A stretch of 45,758 bases of DNA from CAZNNH01 sp964574335 (GTDB taxonomy: Bacteria; Acidobacteriota; Vicinamibacteria; Fen-336), in the NCBI GenBank assembly GCA_964574335.1, contig CAZNNH010000035.1, positions 1-45,758 on the forward strand. The letters are read 5' to 3'. Under the pieces are notes generated by a model, which did not search any database, was not told the origin of the DNA, and saw only the letters and a list, made by a program, of their open reading frames with translations. Positions within the stretch are counted from its first letter, which is position 1. Each line of letters begins with the position of its first letter. The translations under genes and the position numbers were made by a program. Positions 15,173 to 23,366 of this stretch are shown in pieces.

Positions 15173-16552
15173 ATGGGCCCGTCCGCGCCGAGCCGCAGGG
15201 GGAAGTCCGGGGCGCAGCGCGTCCTCCTCGCCGAGAGTCACGAGGAGACACGCCGTGAGCTCGGCGAAGCGCTCAAGGGCGCAGGCTATCGTCCTGTGAG
15301 CGCTGCGACCGGCAACGGTGCCCTGAGGCTCGCACGCCGATACCCCCTGCACGCCGCGGTCCTCGACCTGGCACTGGGTGGCGACGGCCTGGCGATCCTC
15401 GACGGCCTGATCGCCCGCCAGCCTGGCCTGCGAGTGATCGGGATGGGCTCGCCGCTCCCGGTCGCCCTGATCGTGGCATCGATGAAGCGTGGGGCCGCCG
15501 ACGTTCTCGCCAAGCCACTCGAGCCCGCGGCCATCCTCGACGCCCTCGACCGACTGGTGCCCAGCTCAGACGGGGAGGCGCCACGACGAAGGCAGCCAGA
15601 CCCGACGCAGCAGATGGAGCGCCTCGGCATCCTCGGACGGTCCGCCCTGATGCGCGGCGTCTTCGAGCGCGTCTTGCGCATCGCCCCCCACTACCGGACC
15701 GTCCTCGTCCTGGGCGAGAGCGGCACCGGCAAGGAGTTGATCGCGCGCGCGCTCCACGCGCTGGGACCGGGCGTGGATCGGCCTTTCGTGGCGGTGAACT
15801 GCGCAACGCTCTCCGAGGCCTGGCTCGAGAGCGAGATCGTCGGCCGCGAGGGCGACAGTGGAACCGCGGAAGGCGCCCCCCGAGTCGGCATGATGGAGGC
15901 TGCGGACACGGGGACCCTGTTCCTCGATCAGGTGCAGGAGATGGGTCTCGCCTGCCAGGCCAAGCTGCTGCGGGCGGTCGAGCGGCGGGAGTTCCGGCGG
16001 GTGGGCGGAGCCCACAAGACCAAGGTGGATGTGCGCCTGATCGCCACCGCGAACGTCGACCTCGAGGACTGGGTCAACCAGAAGCGCTTCCGCGCCGATC
16101 TCTACTACCGTCTGAAGGTGCTGACCCTCGTCCTGCCCCCGCTTCGCGAGCGCCAAGAGGCGATCCCGATCCTGGCCCTGCGTTTCCTGGAGGACGTGGC
16201 GCGCGCCAGTGGCCAGTCCCAGAAGCGCCTCACGCCGGCCGCCCTGGCGCAACTCCTGCGCTACGACTGGCCCGGGAACGTCCGTGAGCTACGCCACGTC
16301 ATCGAGGACCTCTCCCTGCTCGGCACGGCGGAGATGCTCGACGTGGACGACCTGCCGGAGAACGTGCGGCGGGCGCGGCCGACCGCCGTGGTGATCCCCT
16401 TGGGCACGCCCTTGGCCGAGGCGGAGCGCCGCCTCATCGTGCGCACGCTCGAGGCCCAGACCACGGTCAAGGACGCGGCGCGCGTGCTGGGCATCGGGCT
16501 ACGGACGCTCCACACCAAGCTCAGGCAGTACGGCCTGCGCGGGCGCCGTTGA
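15173..16552 (+). CDS. NtrC-family response regulator without a canonical GAFTGA loop
   Basis: A 459-residue three-domain regulator. The receiver (about 15-130) keeps the phosphoacceptor Asp65 (AAVLDLALGG) and Lys114 (LAKPLEP). The N-terminal acidic pair is reduced to Ala20-Glu21. The AAA+ domain (about 150-385) has Walker A GESGTGKE (181-188), sensor and arginine-finger segments RADLYYRL and WPGNVREL, but Walker B reads LFLDQ instead of LFLDE. The segment after ESEI, which should carry GAFTGA for sigma54 contact, reads GREGDSGTAEGA. A Fis-type helix-turn-helix closes the protein (KDAARVLGIGLRTLHTKL). It probably cannot open sigma54 promoters and may act as a repressor or as a sigma70-dependent regulator. 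Paired dyads lie right after it, before the hyf-like operon, its likely target. Confidence 0.85.
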   Translation: MGPSAPSRRGKSGAQRVLLAESHEETRRELGEALKGAGYRPVSAATGNGALRLARRYPLHAAVLDLALGGDGLAILDGLIARQPGLRVIGMGSPLPVALIVASMKRGAADVLAKPLEPAAILDALDRLVPSSDGEAPRRRQPDPTQQMERLGILGRSALMRGVFERVLRIAPHYRTVLVLGESGTGKELIARALHALGPGVDRPFVAVNCATLSEAWLESEIVGREGDSGTAEGAPRVGMMEAADTGTLFLDQVQEMGLACQAKLLRAVERREFRRVGGAHKTKVDVRLIATANVDLEDWVNQKRFRADLYYRLKVLTLVLPPLRERQEAIPILALRFLEDVARASGQSQKRLTPAALAQLLRYDWPGNVRELRHVIEDLSLLGTAEMLDVDDLPENVRRARPTAVVIPLGTPLAEAERRLIVRTLEAQTTVKDAARVLGIGLRTLHTKLRQYGLRGRR

Positions 16553-16556
16553 CCGC

Positions 16557-16612
16557 GTGCCGAAACGGCAGCTCCGGCCCCAGAAGGTCGGTTCAGCGTG
16601 CCGTTTCGGCAC
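16557..16612. promoter_or_regulatory. paired 13-bp dyads forming a 14-bp inverted repeat
   Basis: TGCCGAAACGGCA (16558-16570) and TGCCGTTTCGGCA (16599-16611) are each a dyad around a 3-base centre, and each is the exact reverse complement of the other. With the flanking G and C the arms are 14 bp. Centre-to-centre distance is 41 bp, about four helical turns, as for two regulator dimers on one face of DNA. It starts 4 bases after the regulator stop and 191 bases before hyfB. As RNA it could also form a hairpin, but no T run follows. The 250-base gap 16553-16802 holds nothing else clear. Confidence 0.6.
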
Positions 16613-16802
16613 TTGGCCTGCGCCCGCGCTGACGGGCCCGGGCCTTCCGCGTACGGCGCTGGTCGCACTGTGCGAGAATCTCCCTCCTCGGCGTCGGCAT
16701 TCGTCACACGACGGGTGATCAAGGAGGTCAAAGCGTTGGCGGAGGAAGGGGTCGAACTGGTCTGCGGTCGCGCATGATGCTCTCGCAGCCGGCGCCCTCC
16801 CG

Positions 16803-18773
16803 ATGACCTCGCTGATCGCGGCCCTGGGCGTGCTCGGAGCGAGCGCGCTGGGGGCTCTCGCTCTGGCTGGCCGCGCACGCGCGGCCGCCGCCATCGGCGC
16901 GGCCGGCCCGGTCGCCGCCCTCGCCCTCGGCTCGCCGTGCGCGCTGCACGTCCTGCTGGGCGGACGCGCGCCCGAGGTCGTGCTGCGGTGCCCTTCACCG
17001 CTCGGGACGCAGCGCCTGGCACTGGATCCCCTCTCGGCCCTGTTCGGCATCACGATCCTCGGCATCGCGGCCCTGGCGGCCGTCTTCGGTGTCGGCTACA
17101 TGAGCCGCCATGCGGGCAGACGGACCTCGGTCTCTTGGTTCTCGTTCAACGTGCTGGTCGCGAGCATGCTCGTGGTCGTCCTGGCCCGTCACGCGGTCCT
17201 CTTCCTGGTGGCCTGGGAGACGATGGCCCTGGCGTCCTTCTTCCTCGTCATCTACGAGCACGAGCGGCGCGAGGTCCGCCAGGCGGCGTTCACCTATGCG
17301 GTCGCCACGCACCTCGGGAGCGTCTTCCTGATCCCGATGTTCTTCCTGCTGGGGCGAGCGGCCGGCTCTTTGGACTTCGCGAACCTCGGACAAGGCATCG
17401 CGCCAGGCACCGCCTCCGCCTGCTTCTTGCTCGCCATCGTGGCCTTCGGCACCAAGGCCGGCCTGATGCCGTTTCACGTCTGGCTGCCGGAGGCCCATCC
17501 CGCCGCGCCCAGCCACGTCTCGGCCTTGATGTCCGGCGTCATGATCAAGACCGGCATCTACGGCCTCGCCCGCGTGCTCACGATGCTCGGCCCGCCGCCA
17601 CTCTCCTGGGGCCTGCTGCTGCTCTTCCTGGGCGGCGTCTCGGCGCTCTTGGGCGTGCTCTTCGCTCTGGCGCAGCACGACCTCAAGCGCCTGCTGGCCT
17701 ATCACAGCGTCGAGAACGTGGGCATCATCGTCCTGGGTCTGGGTGCCGGCGTGACGGGGGTGGCGATCGGGGCGCCTGCCGTCGCCGCGCTGGGCTTTGC
17801 CGGAGCCTTCCTGCACGTCCTGAACCATGCCCTCTTCAAGAGCCTGCTCTTCTTCGGCGCAGGTTCCGTGCTGCGCGCCACCGGCTCGGCCGAGCTGGAC
17901 GGGCTGGGCGGCTTGATACGACGGCTGCCAGTCACTGCCGCGACGTTTCTGGTCGGCGCGGTGGCCATCTCGGGGCTGCCACCATTGAACGGCTTCGTCA
18001 GCGAGCTGCTCATTTACTGGGCTGGTATCTCGGGGGCCGCGACCCTCGGCGCTCCCGCGGCCATTCCCCTGGGTGCCACGGTAGCGCTGCTCGCCGCCGT
18101 GGGCGGGCTGGCGCTGGCCTGCTTCACGAAGGCCTTCGGCATCGTGTTCCTGGGCGAGCCGCGACACGGGAAGGGCCTGGACGCGTCCGAGGTGCCGCTC
18201 TCGATGAGGGTGCCGATGCTGGTCCTGGCCGCGCTCTGCCTCGCCCTGGGCCTGGGCGGCGGGCTCGTGGTCCCGGCGCTCGGCGGGCTCGTCACCGTCT
18301 TCGCAGGGCCGGGCGCTCGCCAGGCCCTGGCGCAGGGGGGCTTCGTCACGGGGCGCGTCGCCCTGGTCGCGGCCGGCATGCTCGGGCTGGTCGCCGTTCT
18401 CTCCCTGGTGCGACGCCTGCTCCTGCGCGGTCGCGACGTGCGCGCGGCGGTCACCTGGGACTGCGGCTACGCGGCGCCCTCCGGGAGGATGCAGTACACG
18501 GCCTCGTCCTTCGCGCAGCCGATCGTCGATCTCTACGTCTCGCTGCTCAGGACGCGCAAGCGCGTCACGCCACCGGACATCCACTTCCCGGCCGCGGCCC
18601 ACGTCGCCACCGAGACGCCCGACCTGGGACGCGAGGGCCTCTACGAGCCGCTCTTCGAGGGCATCGAGCAGGCGCTTCGCCGCATCCACGTCCTGCAGCA
18701 GGGGCGGGTTCAGGTCTACGTCCTGGGCGTGGTCTTGACCCTGCTCGCCCTCTTGCTCTGGCAGGTCCAGTAG
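16803..18773 (+). CDS. hyfB: HyfB-like antiporter subunit of an Ehr-type complex
   Basis: A 656-residue polytopic membrane protein of the NuoL/NuoM/MrpA superfamily, predicted to carry one ion-translocation channel. Visible channel residues are the TM5 Glu (VAWETMALASFFLVIYEHE), the TM7 Lys (FGTKAGLMPFHVWLPEAHPAAPS), the LKRLLAYHSVENVG loop and the later Lys in NHALFKSLLFF. The C-terminal extension (TWDCGYAAPSGRMQYTASSFAQP and the final helix) is characteristic of HyfB/HycC proteins. First gene of six co-directional genes ending at 24125; the next starts 3 bases after its stop. Start placement at 16803 gives a hydrophobic first helix; the Shine-Dalgarno is not convincing. Confidence 0.9.
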   Translation: MTSLIAALGVLGASALGALALAGRARAAAAIGAAGPVAALALGSPCALHVLLGGRAPEVVLRCPSPLGTQRLALDPLSALFGITILGIAALAAVFGVGYMSRHAGRRTSVSWFSFNVLVASMLVVVLARHAVLFLVAWETMALASFFLVIYEHERREVRQAAFTYAVATHLGSVFLIPMFFLLGRAAGSLDFANLGQGIAPGTASACFLLAIVAFGTKAGLMPFHVWLPEAHPAAPSHVSALMSGVMIKTGIYGLARVLTMLGPPPLSWGLLLLFLGGVSALLGVLFALAQHDLKRLLAYHSVENVGIIVLGLGAGVTGVAIGAPAVAALGFAGAFLHVLNHALFKSLLFFGAGSVLRATGSAELDGLGGLIRRLPVTAATFLVGAVAISGLPPLNGFVSELLIYWAGISGAATLGAPAAIPLGATVALLAAVGGLALACFTKAFGIVFLGEPRHGKGLDASEVPLSMRVPMLVLAALCLALGLGGGLVVPALGGLVTVFAGPGARQALAQGGFVTGRVALVAAGMLGLVAVLSLVRRLLLRGRDVRAAVTWDCGYAAPSGRMQYTASSFAQPIVDLYVSLLRTRKRVTPPDIHFPAAAHVATETPDLGREGLYEPLFEGIEQALRRIHVLQQGRVQVYVLGVVLTLLALLLWQVQ

Positions 18774-18776
18774 CCG

Positions 18777-19673
18777 ATGCGTGACCTCGCCTGGCTCGAG
18801 ACGCTCGCCGCCTTCGCCTGCGCACCGCTCCTCCCGAGCCTCATCGCACGGGTCAAGGCCTTGGTTGCGGGCCGCAGCGGTCCGCCCCTGCTACAGCCCT
18901 ACTTCGACCTCGCCAAGCTGCTGCGCAAGGGGGCGGTCTACAGCCGCACCACGACCTGGGTCTTCCGCGCGGGACCAATCGTGACGCTGGCGGCGATGGC
19001 CAGCGCGCTCGTGCTCGTGCCCTACGGCGCGCGCTCCAGCCTGGTGGGCTTCAGCGGGGACTTCGTCCTGCTGGCCTACCTGCTGGGGCTGGGCCGCTTC
19101 TTCACCGTCGTCGCCGCTCTCGACACGGGCTCGAGCTTCGAGGGCATGGGGGCCTCGCGCGAGGTCCACTTCTCCGCGTTGGCCGAGCCCACGCTGCTGT
19201 TGGCGCTGGCGACCCTGGCGCGTAAGACCGGCGCCGACTCCCTGTCGACGATCTGGCCGGCCGCCTCGCCGCGCTCGCTCGAGGTGGCGCTCGTGGTTGG
19301 GGCGCTCGCGGTGGTCCTGCTGTGCGAGAACGCCCGCGTCCCCTTCGACGACCCCAACACCCACCTGGAGCTGACCATGGTCCACGAGGTGATGGTCCTC
19401 GACCACGGCGGGCCGGACCTCGCGTTCATCCAGTACGCCGCCAGCCTCAAGCTCTGGCTTTGGTGTGCGCTGCTCGCGGGCCTGTTGGCCCCGGCCCCGC
19501 AGCTGCGGGGTCCGGCGGCGAGCCTGGGGACGCTCTTGGGGATCGCCCTGCTGGCGGCCGGTGTCGGCCTGGTGGAGTCGACCGTGGCGCGCCTGCGGCT
19601 GCTGCGCGTCTCGCACCTGCTGGCGATGGCCACTGCCCTGGCCGCCATCGCCTTCATCCTGGTGGTGCGTTAG
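18777..19673 (+). CDS. hyfC: HyfC/HycD-like membrane subunit (NuoH homologue)
   Basis: A 298-residue membrane protein with about eight spans, the NuoH-type subunit that links the peripheral arm to the antiporter modules. Signature segments are LLQPYFDLAKLLRKGAVYSRTTTW near the N-terminus and ENARVPFDDPNTHLELTMVHE, the acidic cytoplasmic loop conserved in group 4 hydrogenases and complex I. It ends with TAG immediately before the ATG of the next gene, a tight operon junction. Function in energy coupling is known from the family. Whether quinone or another carrier is used here is not evident. Confidence 0.9.
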   Translation: MRDLAWLETLAAFACAPLLPSLIARVKALVAGRSGPPLLQPYFDLAKLLRKGAVYSRTTTWVFRAGPIVTLAAMASALVLVPYGARSSLVGFSGDFVLLAYLLGLGRFFTVVAALDTGSSFEGMGASREVHFSALAEPTLLLALATLARKTGADSLSTIWPAASPRSLEVALVVGALAVVLLCENARVPFDDPNTHLELTMVHEVMVLDHGGPDLAFIQYAASLKLWLWCALLAGLLAPAPQLRGPAASLGTLLGIALLAAGVGLVESTVARLRLLRVSHLLAMATALAAIAFILVVR

Positions 19674-20318
19674 ATGGAGAACGGCATCGATCGACTGATG
19701 CTCCTGCTCATCCTCACGGACGTGTCGCTGCTGGCAGCATCCCGCATCAAGACCGCCATCCGCCTGGCGGCGCTGCAGGGTGTGCTGCTCGGGTTGCTGG
19801 CGGTCCTGGCGCCTTCCGGCCCCTCGAGCGGACGTGCCCTCTTCCTGGCTGCCGCCGGCTTCGGCATCCGCGGCCTGCTCTTCCCCTGGCTCATGCTCAA
19901 GGCCAAGCGCCGGGCCGGCGTGCGCGAGGAGCTGGATCCGATCGTCGGACAGGCCGCGTCGGTCCTGCTCGGGATCGCCATGCTCGGAGGAGCGATGAGC
20001 CTCGGGCTGCGTCTCTCGCTGCGCGGGCCTTCGGCCTCCGGCCTGATCGTTCCCGCGGCGCTCTTCACCATCTTCTCCGGCATCTTCCTGGTGGTCGCGC
20101 GGCGCAAGGCCCTCACCCAGTGCCTCGGCTACCTGGTGCTCGAGAACGGCATCTACGCCTTCGGGGTGGCCGCGGTGGGCGAAGTCCCGGCGCTGGTCGA
20201 GCTGGGCGTGCTACTCGACCTGTTCGTGGCGATCCTGGTCATGAGCATCGCCATGTACCGCCTCACCACGGCCTTCGATCACATGGACACCGACCAGCTG
20301 ACGTCCTTGCGCGGGTGA
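19674..20318 (+). CDS. hyfE: HyfE-like membrane subunit
   Basis: A 214-residue protein with six or seven membrane spans, of the HyfE/HycP type (a NuoK-like C-terminal half with an extended N-terminus). The family segment LVLENGIYAFGVA and the acidic membrane residues at the end (LDLFVAILVMSIAMYRL) are present. It starts with no gap after the previous stop and ends 5 bases before the next start. Presence of HyfE separates this complex from simple Ech/Coo-type hydrogenases and matches Hyf and the mycobacterial Rv0085 arrangement. Confidence 0.85.
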   Translation: MENGIDRLMLLLILTDVSLLAASRIKTAIRLAALQGVLLGLLAVLAPSGPSSGRALFLAAAGFGIRGLLFPWLMLKAKRRAGVREELDPIVGQAASVLLGIAMLGGAMSLGLRLSLRGPSASGLIVPAALFTIFSGIFLVVARRKALTQCLGYLVLENGIYAFGVAAVGEVPALVELGVLLDLFVAILVMSIAMYRLTTAFDHMDTDQLTSLRG

Positions 20319-20323
20319 GTGGA

Positions 20324-21829
20324 ATGCGGACCGATGTCCTGGTCGTCGTCTCCCTCCTGCTCCCCGCCCTCGCGGCCATCGCCGCCGCCCTGATGCCAGA
20401 CCCGCGCTCGGCGCTGCGGGCTGCTGTCGCTGGATCGCTGGTCACGTTCGGGGTCGACATGGCGGTGGTGGTGGCGGCGGCTGGCAGCGCGATGCCACTG
20501 AGCGCGGCCGGCGGCTGGCTACGCGTCGACGCGCTGTCCGCGTTCCACCTCGGCCTGCTCGGTGTCGTCCACGGCCTCTCGAGCGTCTTCGCGATCTCCT
20601 ATTTCGGCGGTGATCTGGCCGCCAGCCAGATGACGCGTCGCCAGGCGCGCACCTTCGGCGGCCTGTGGTGCGCCTCGCTCGCGAGCATGACGCTGCTGGT
20701 CATCTCCGACAACGTCGGCGTGATGTGGGTCGGGATGGAGGCCACCACCCTGCTGACGGCCTTCCTGATCACGATCCACGTCTCGCGCGAGTCGCTGGAG
20801 GCGATGTGGAAGTACGTCCTCATCTGCTCGGTCGCCGTGGCGCTGGCGTTCATGGGGACGCTCCTGATCGCCGCGGCCGCCCCTCGCGGCGCCACCCCCG
20901 AGGCGCTGTTCTGGACGCACCTGCTGGCCGCTGCGCCGCACCTCGACCCGCGCCTGGCCCGCGCGGCGTTCGTCTTCCTGATCGTGGGCTACGGCACCAA
21001 GGCGGGCCTGGCGCCCATGCACAACTGGCTGCCGGACGCCCACAGCCAGGCGCCCGCGCCGGTCTCGGCGCTCTTCTCGGGCTTCATGCTCAACGGCGCC
21101 CTCTACTGCATCATGCGCTTCCTCCCCGTTCTGGACCGCGTGCCTGGAAACGCCGGCTGGGGCCAGGGGCTGATGGTCGGGTTCGGCTTGGTGTCGCTGT
21201 TCGTCGGCGCCGGCTTCATCCTTTTCCAGCGCGACGCCAAGCGCCTGCTGGCCTACTGCAGCGTCGAGCACATCGGGCTGGTCGCGCTGGGCGTCGGGCT
21301 GGGCGGCCTCGGGACCTTCGCGGCCCTCTTTCACAGCCTCAACCACTCGCTGGCCAAGAGCCTGGCCTTCTTCGCGGTGGGCCGCCTGGAGAAGACAACC
21401 GGCGGGCACGAGATCGCGCGCCTCGCCGGCGCCCTGAGCCGCTCGCCTCTCTGGGGCCTCGGGCTCCTCGGCGGCCTGCTGGGCCTGGTGGGTGCGGCCC
21501 CGCTTGCGACCTTCATCTCGGAGCTGCAGCTCGCGCGCGCCGCCTTCGAGACGCGCCACGGATGGCTGCTGGCCATGCTCCTGGCCGGTCTGAGCCTGGC
21601 CTTCGTCGGGATGCTGCGCCACCTCATCCCTCTGGTGTGGGGCCGTCCGGCCGAGGCCAGCGCTCCCGCGGCTCGGCATGCCGGGGACCTGATGCTCGTG
21701 GCCGTGCCGCTGCTGGCGCTGCTCGTCCTCGGTCTCTGGCTACCCGTGCCGCTGGCGAGGCTCATCGCCGATGCGGCGAGGGTCGTGGCGGGCGGGCCTG
21801 AGGTGGCGCTCACGGGGATCCTCCGATGA
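20324..21829 (+). CDS. hyfF: HyfF-like antiporter subunit
   Basis: A 501-residue second NuoL/M/N-type subunit. Channel residues visible: Glu in WVGMEATTLLTAFLITIH, Lys in YGTKAGLAPMHNWLPDAH, the AKRLLAYCSVEHIG loop and Lys in LNHSLAKSLAFF. Two antiporter modules with intact key residues imply the complex can move ions. The ATG at 20324 follows a weak GAGTGGA site; a GTG three codons upstream is the alternative. Its TGA overlaps the next ATG (ATGA). A HyfD-type third antiporter subunit is not present. Confidence 0.9.
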   Translation: MRTDVLVVVSLLLPALAAIAAALMPDPRSALRAAVAGSLVTFGVDMAVVVAAAGSAMPLSAAGGWLRVDALSAFHLGLLGVVHGLSSVFAISYFGGDLAASQMTRRQARTFGGLWCASLASMTLLVISDNVGVMWVGMEATTLLTAFLITIHVSRESLEAMWKYVLICSVAVALAFMGTLLIAAAAPRGATPEALFWTHLLAAAPHLDPRLARAAFVFLIVGYGTKAGLAPMHNWLPDAHSQAPAPVSALFSGFMLNGALYCIMRFLPVLDRVPGNAGWGQGLMVGFGLVSLFVGAGFILFQRDAKRLLAYCSVEHIGLVALGVGLGGLGTFAALFHSLNHSLAKSLAFFAVGRLEKTTGGHEIARLAGALSRSPLWGLGLLGGLLGLVGAAPLATFISELQLARAAFETRHGWLLAMLLAGLSLAFVGMLRHLIPLVWGRPAEASAPAARHAGDLMLVAVPLLALLVLGLWLPVPLARLIADAARVVAGGPEVALTGILR

Positions 21830-23352
21830 GCGCGGCGCTTTCGTTGGAGAATGCCCAGGCCATCGAGATCGCGAGCCTGCCGCGCCTCGATTTGCCGAGC
21901 TTCTTGGACACCATTCGAAGCGCGCTCGCGGAGGGTGGCCGCGTGGCCGCCTTCTTCGGGGTCCCGGAGGAGGTGGTCGGGCGGGCGACGGGCGGAGGCG
22001 CGCTACGTCTCATCGCCGTCACCGCCGACGAGCGGAACCATCGGCTGGGCCTCGTCTCGGCCATCGCGGAGGGGGCCTTCCCGTCGCTGACCCCCGACCT
22101 GCCGCAGCTTCACCGCTTCGAGCGCGAGGTCTTTGAGCAGTGGGGCGTCGAGCCGACCGGCCACCCCTGGCTCAAGCCGGTACGCTTCCAGAGGCCGTTC
22201 CGCAGCAGGGGCACTGTGCCGGCCGAGGCGCCAGCGATCGGTACGGTCGACTTCTTCCGCGTCGGCGGCAGCGAGGTCCATGAGGTCGCCGTCGGCCCCG
22301 TGCATGCGGGCATCATCGAGCCTGGCCACTTTCGCTTCCAGTGCCTCGGGGAGCACGTCTACCACCTCGAGATCGCCCTCGGCTACCAGCATCGTGGCGT
22401 CGAGCGCGCCCTCCGGGCTGGGCCCGACAAGCGAACGCGCCACTATGTCGAGACGCTGGCGGGTGACACCAGCGTCGGGCACGCCCTGGCCTACGCGCAG
22501 ATCGTCGAGGCCCTGACCGGTAGCGAAGCCACATCCCGGGGGCGGGTGCTGCGTGCCGTGTCCCTGGAGCTGGAGCGGCTCGCCAACCACACCGGCGACC
22601 TGGGCGCGCTGGCGGGCGACGTGGCCTTCTTGCCGACATCTTCGTACTGCGGTCGTATTCGGGGCGACTTCCTCAACATGACCGCGCTTCTCTGCGGCAG
22701 CCGATTCGGACGCGGCCTGGTCGTGCCCGGCGGGACGGCCGTCGAGCTCGAGAGCGTCCGGGCGGCCGATCTGGCGCAACGGCTGGCCTCCGCCGAGGCC
22801 GACGTGAAGTCCGCGGTCGACTTGCTCTGGAAGACGCCTTCCGTCCTTTCACGCTTCGAGGGCACCGGGGCCCTGCCGCAGGACATCGCACGCCAGATGG
22901 GTCTGGTGGGGGTCGCGGCGCGGGCCAGCGGCCTCGACCGGGACGTGCGCCGCGACTTCCCGGCGGGCGACGATCCGCTGCGCGCGATCTCCGTTGCCGG
23001 GGCGGAGACCGGCGACGTGATGGCTCGCGCGCGAGTCCGCTGGCTGGAGATCCAGGCCTCGCTGGCGTTTGTCCGCGAGTGTGTCTCGCGGCTGCCGGAC
23101 GGGTCGCGGTGCGCGGCCGTGGGCCCGCTACACGGCGGGCGGCTGGCCGTTTCTCTGGTCGAGGGCTGGCGCGGCGAGATCTGTCACGTCGCGCTGACCG
23201 ACGTGGAGGGACGCTTCGCCCACTACAAGGTCGTCGATCCGTCCTTCCACAACTGGGCCGGCCTGGCACTCGCCCTGCGCGACCAGCAGATCTCGGACTT
23301 CCCGCTCTGTAACAAGAGCTTCAACCTGTCCTACTGTGGACAGGATCTCTGA
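21826..23352 (+). CDS. hyfG: HyfG-like large subunit without NiFe ligands (NuoC-NuoD fusion)
   Basis: A 508-residue catalytic-arm subunit: a NuoC-like N-terminal domain (about 10-125, ending HRFEREVFEQWGVEPTGHP) fused to a NuoD/hydrogenase-large-like domain. In true group 4 hydrogenases the first motif is CGxCxxxH and the last DPCxxC. Here the first site reads LAGDTSVGHALAY (211-223) with no cysteine. The end reads FPLCNKSFNLSYCGQDL with Cys495 and Cys504 only, not a CxxC pair. NiFe binding is therefore not expected. The segments GALAGDVAFLPTSSYCGR and RGDFLNMTALLCGSRFGRGL mark the Ehr/Rv0087-like branch. The protein probably receives electrons through the adjacent NuoB-like subunit and serves as a quinone-type or unknown substrate site. 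Confidence 0.9.
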   Translation: MSAALSLENAQAIEIASLPRLDLPSFLDTIRSALAEGGRVAAFFGVPEEVVGRATGGGALRLIAVTADERNHRLGLVSAIAEGAFPSLTPDLPQLHRFEREVFEQWGVEPTGHPWLKPVRFQRPFRSRGTVPAEAPAIGTVDFFRVGGSEVHEVAVGPVHAGIIEPGHFRFQCLGEHVYHLEIALGYQHRGVERALRAGPDKRTRHYVETLAGDTSVGHALAYAQIVEALTGSEATSRGRVLRAVSLELERLANHTGDLGALAGDVAFLPTSSYCGRIRGDFLNMTALLCGSRFGRGLVVPGGTAVELESVRAADLAQRLASAEADVKSAVDLLWKTPSVLSRFEGTGALPQDIARQMGLVGVAARASGLDRDVRRDFPAGDDPLRAISVAGAETGDVMARARVRWLEIQASLAFVRECVSRLPDGSRCAAVGPLHGGRLAVSLVEGWRGEICHVALTDVEGRFAHYKVVDPSFHNWAGLALALRDQQISDFPLCNKSFNLSYCGQDL

Positions 23353-23366
23353 GGGGCTGGCGAACG

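Noticed and set aside
16660..16674. sigma54-like sequence TGGTCGCACTGTGCG before hyfB
   Set aside because: The GG and GC doublets are 9 bases apart instead of 10 and the TTGC element is absent. With the degenerate GAFTGA in the regulator a sigma54 promoter is not supported.
21826..23352. Annotation as an active NiFe hydrogenase large subunit
   Set aside because: Three of the four ligand cysteines and both CxxC motifs are missing, so the hydrogenase label would mislead despite overall similarity to HycE/HyfG.
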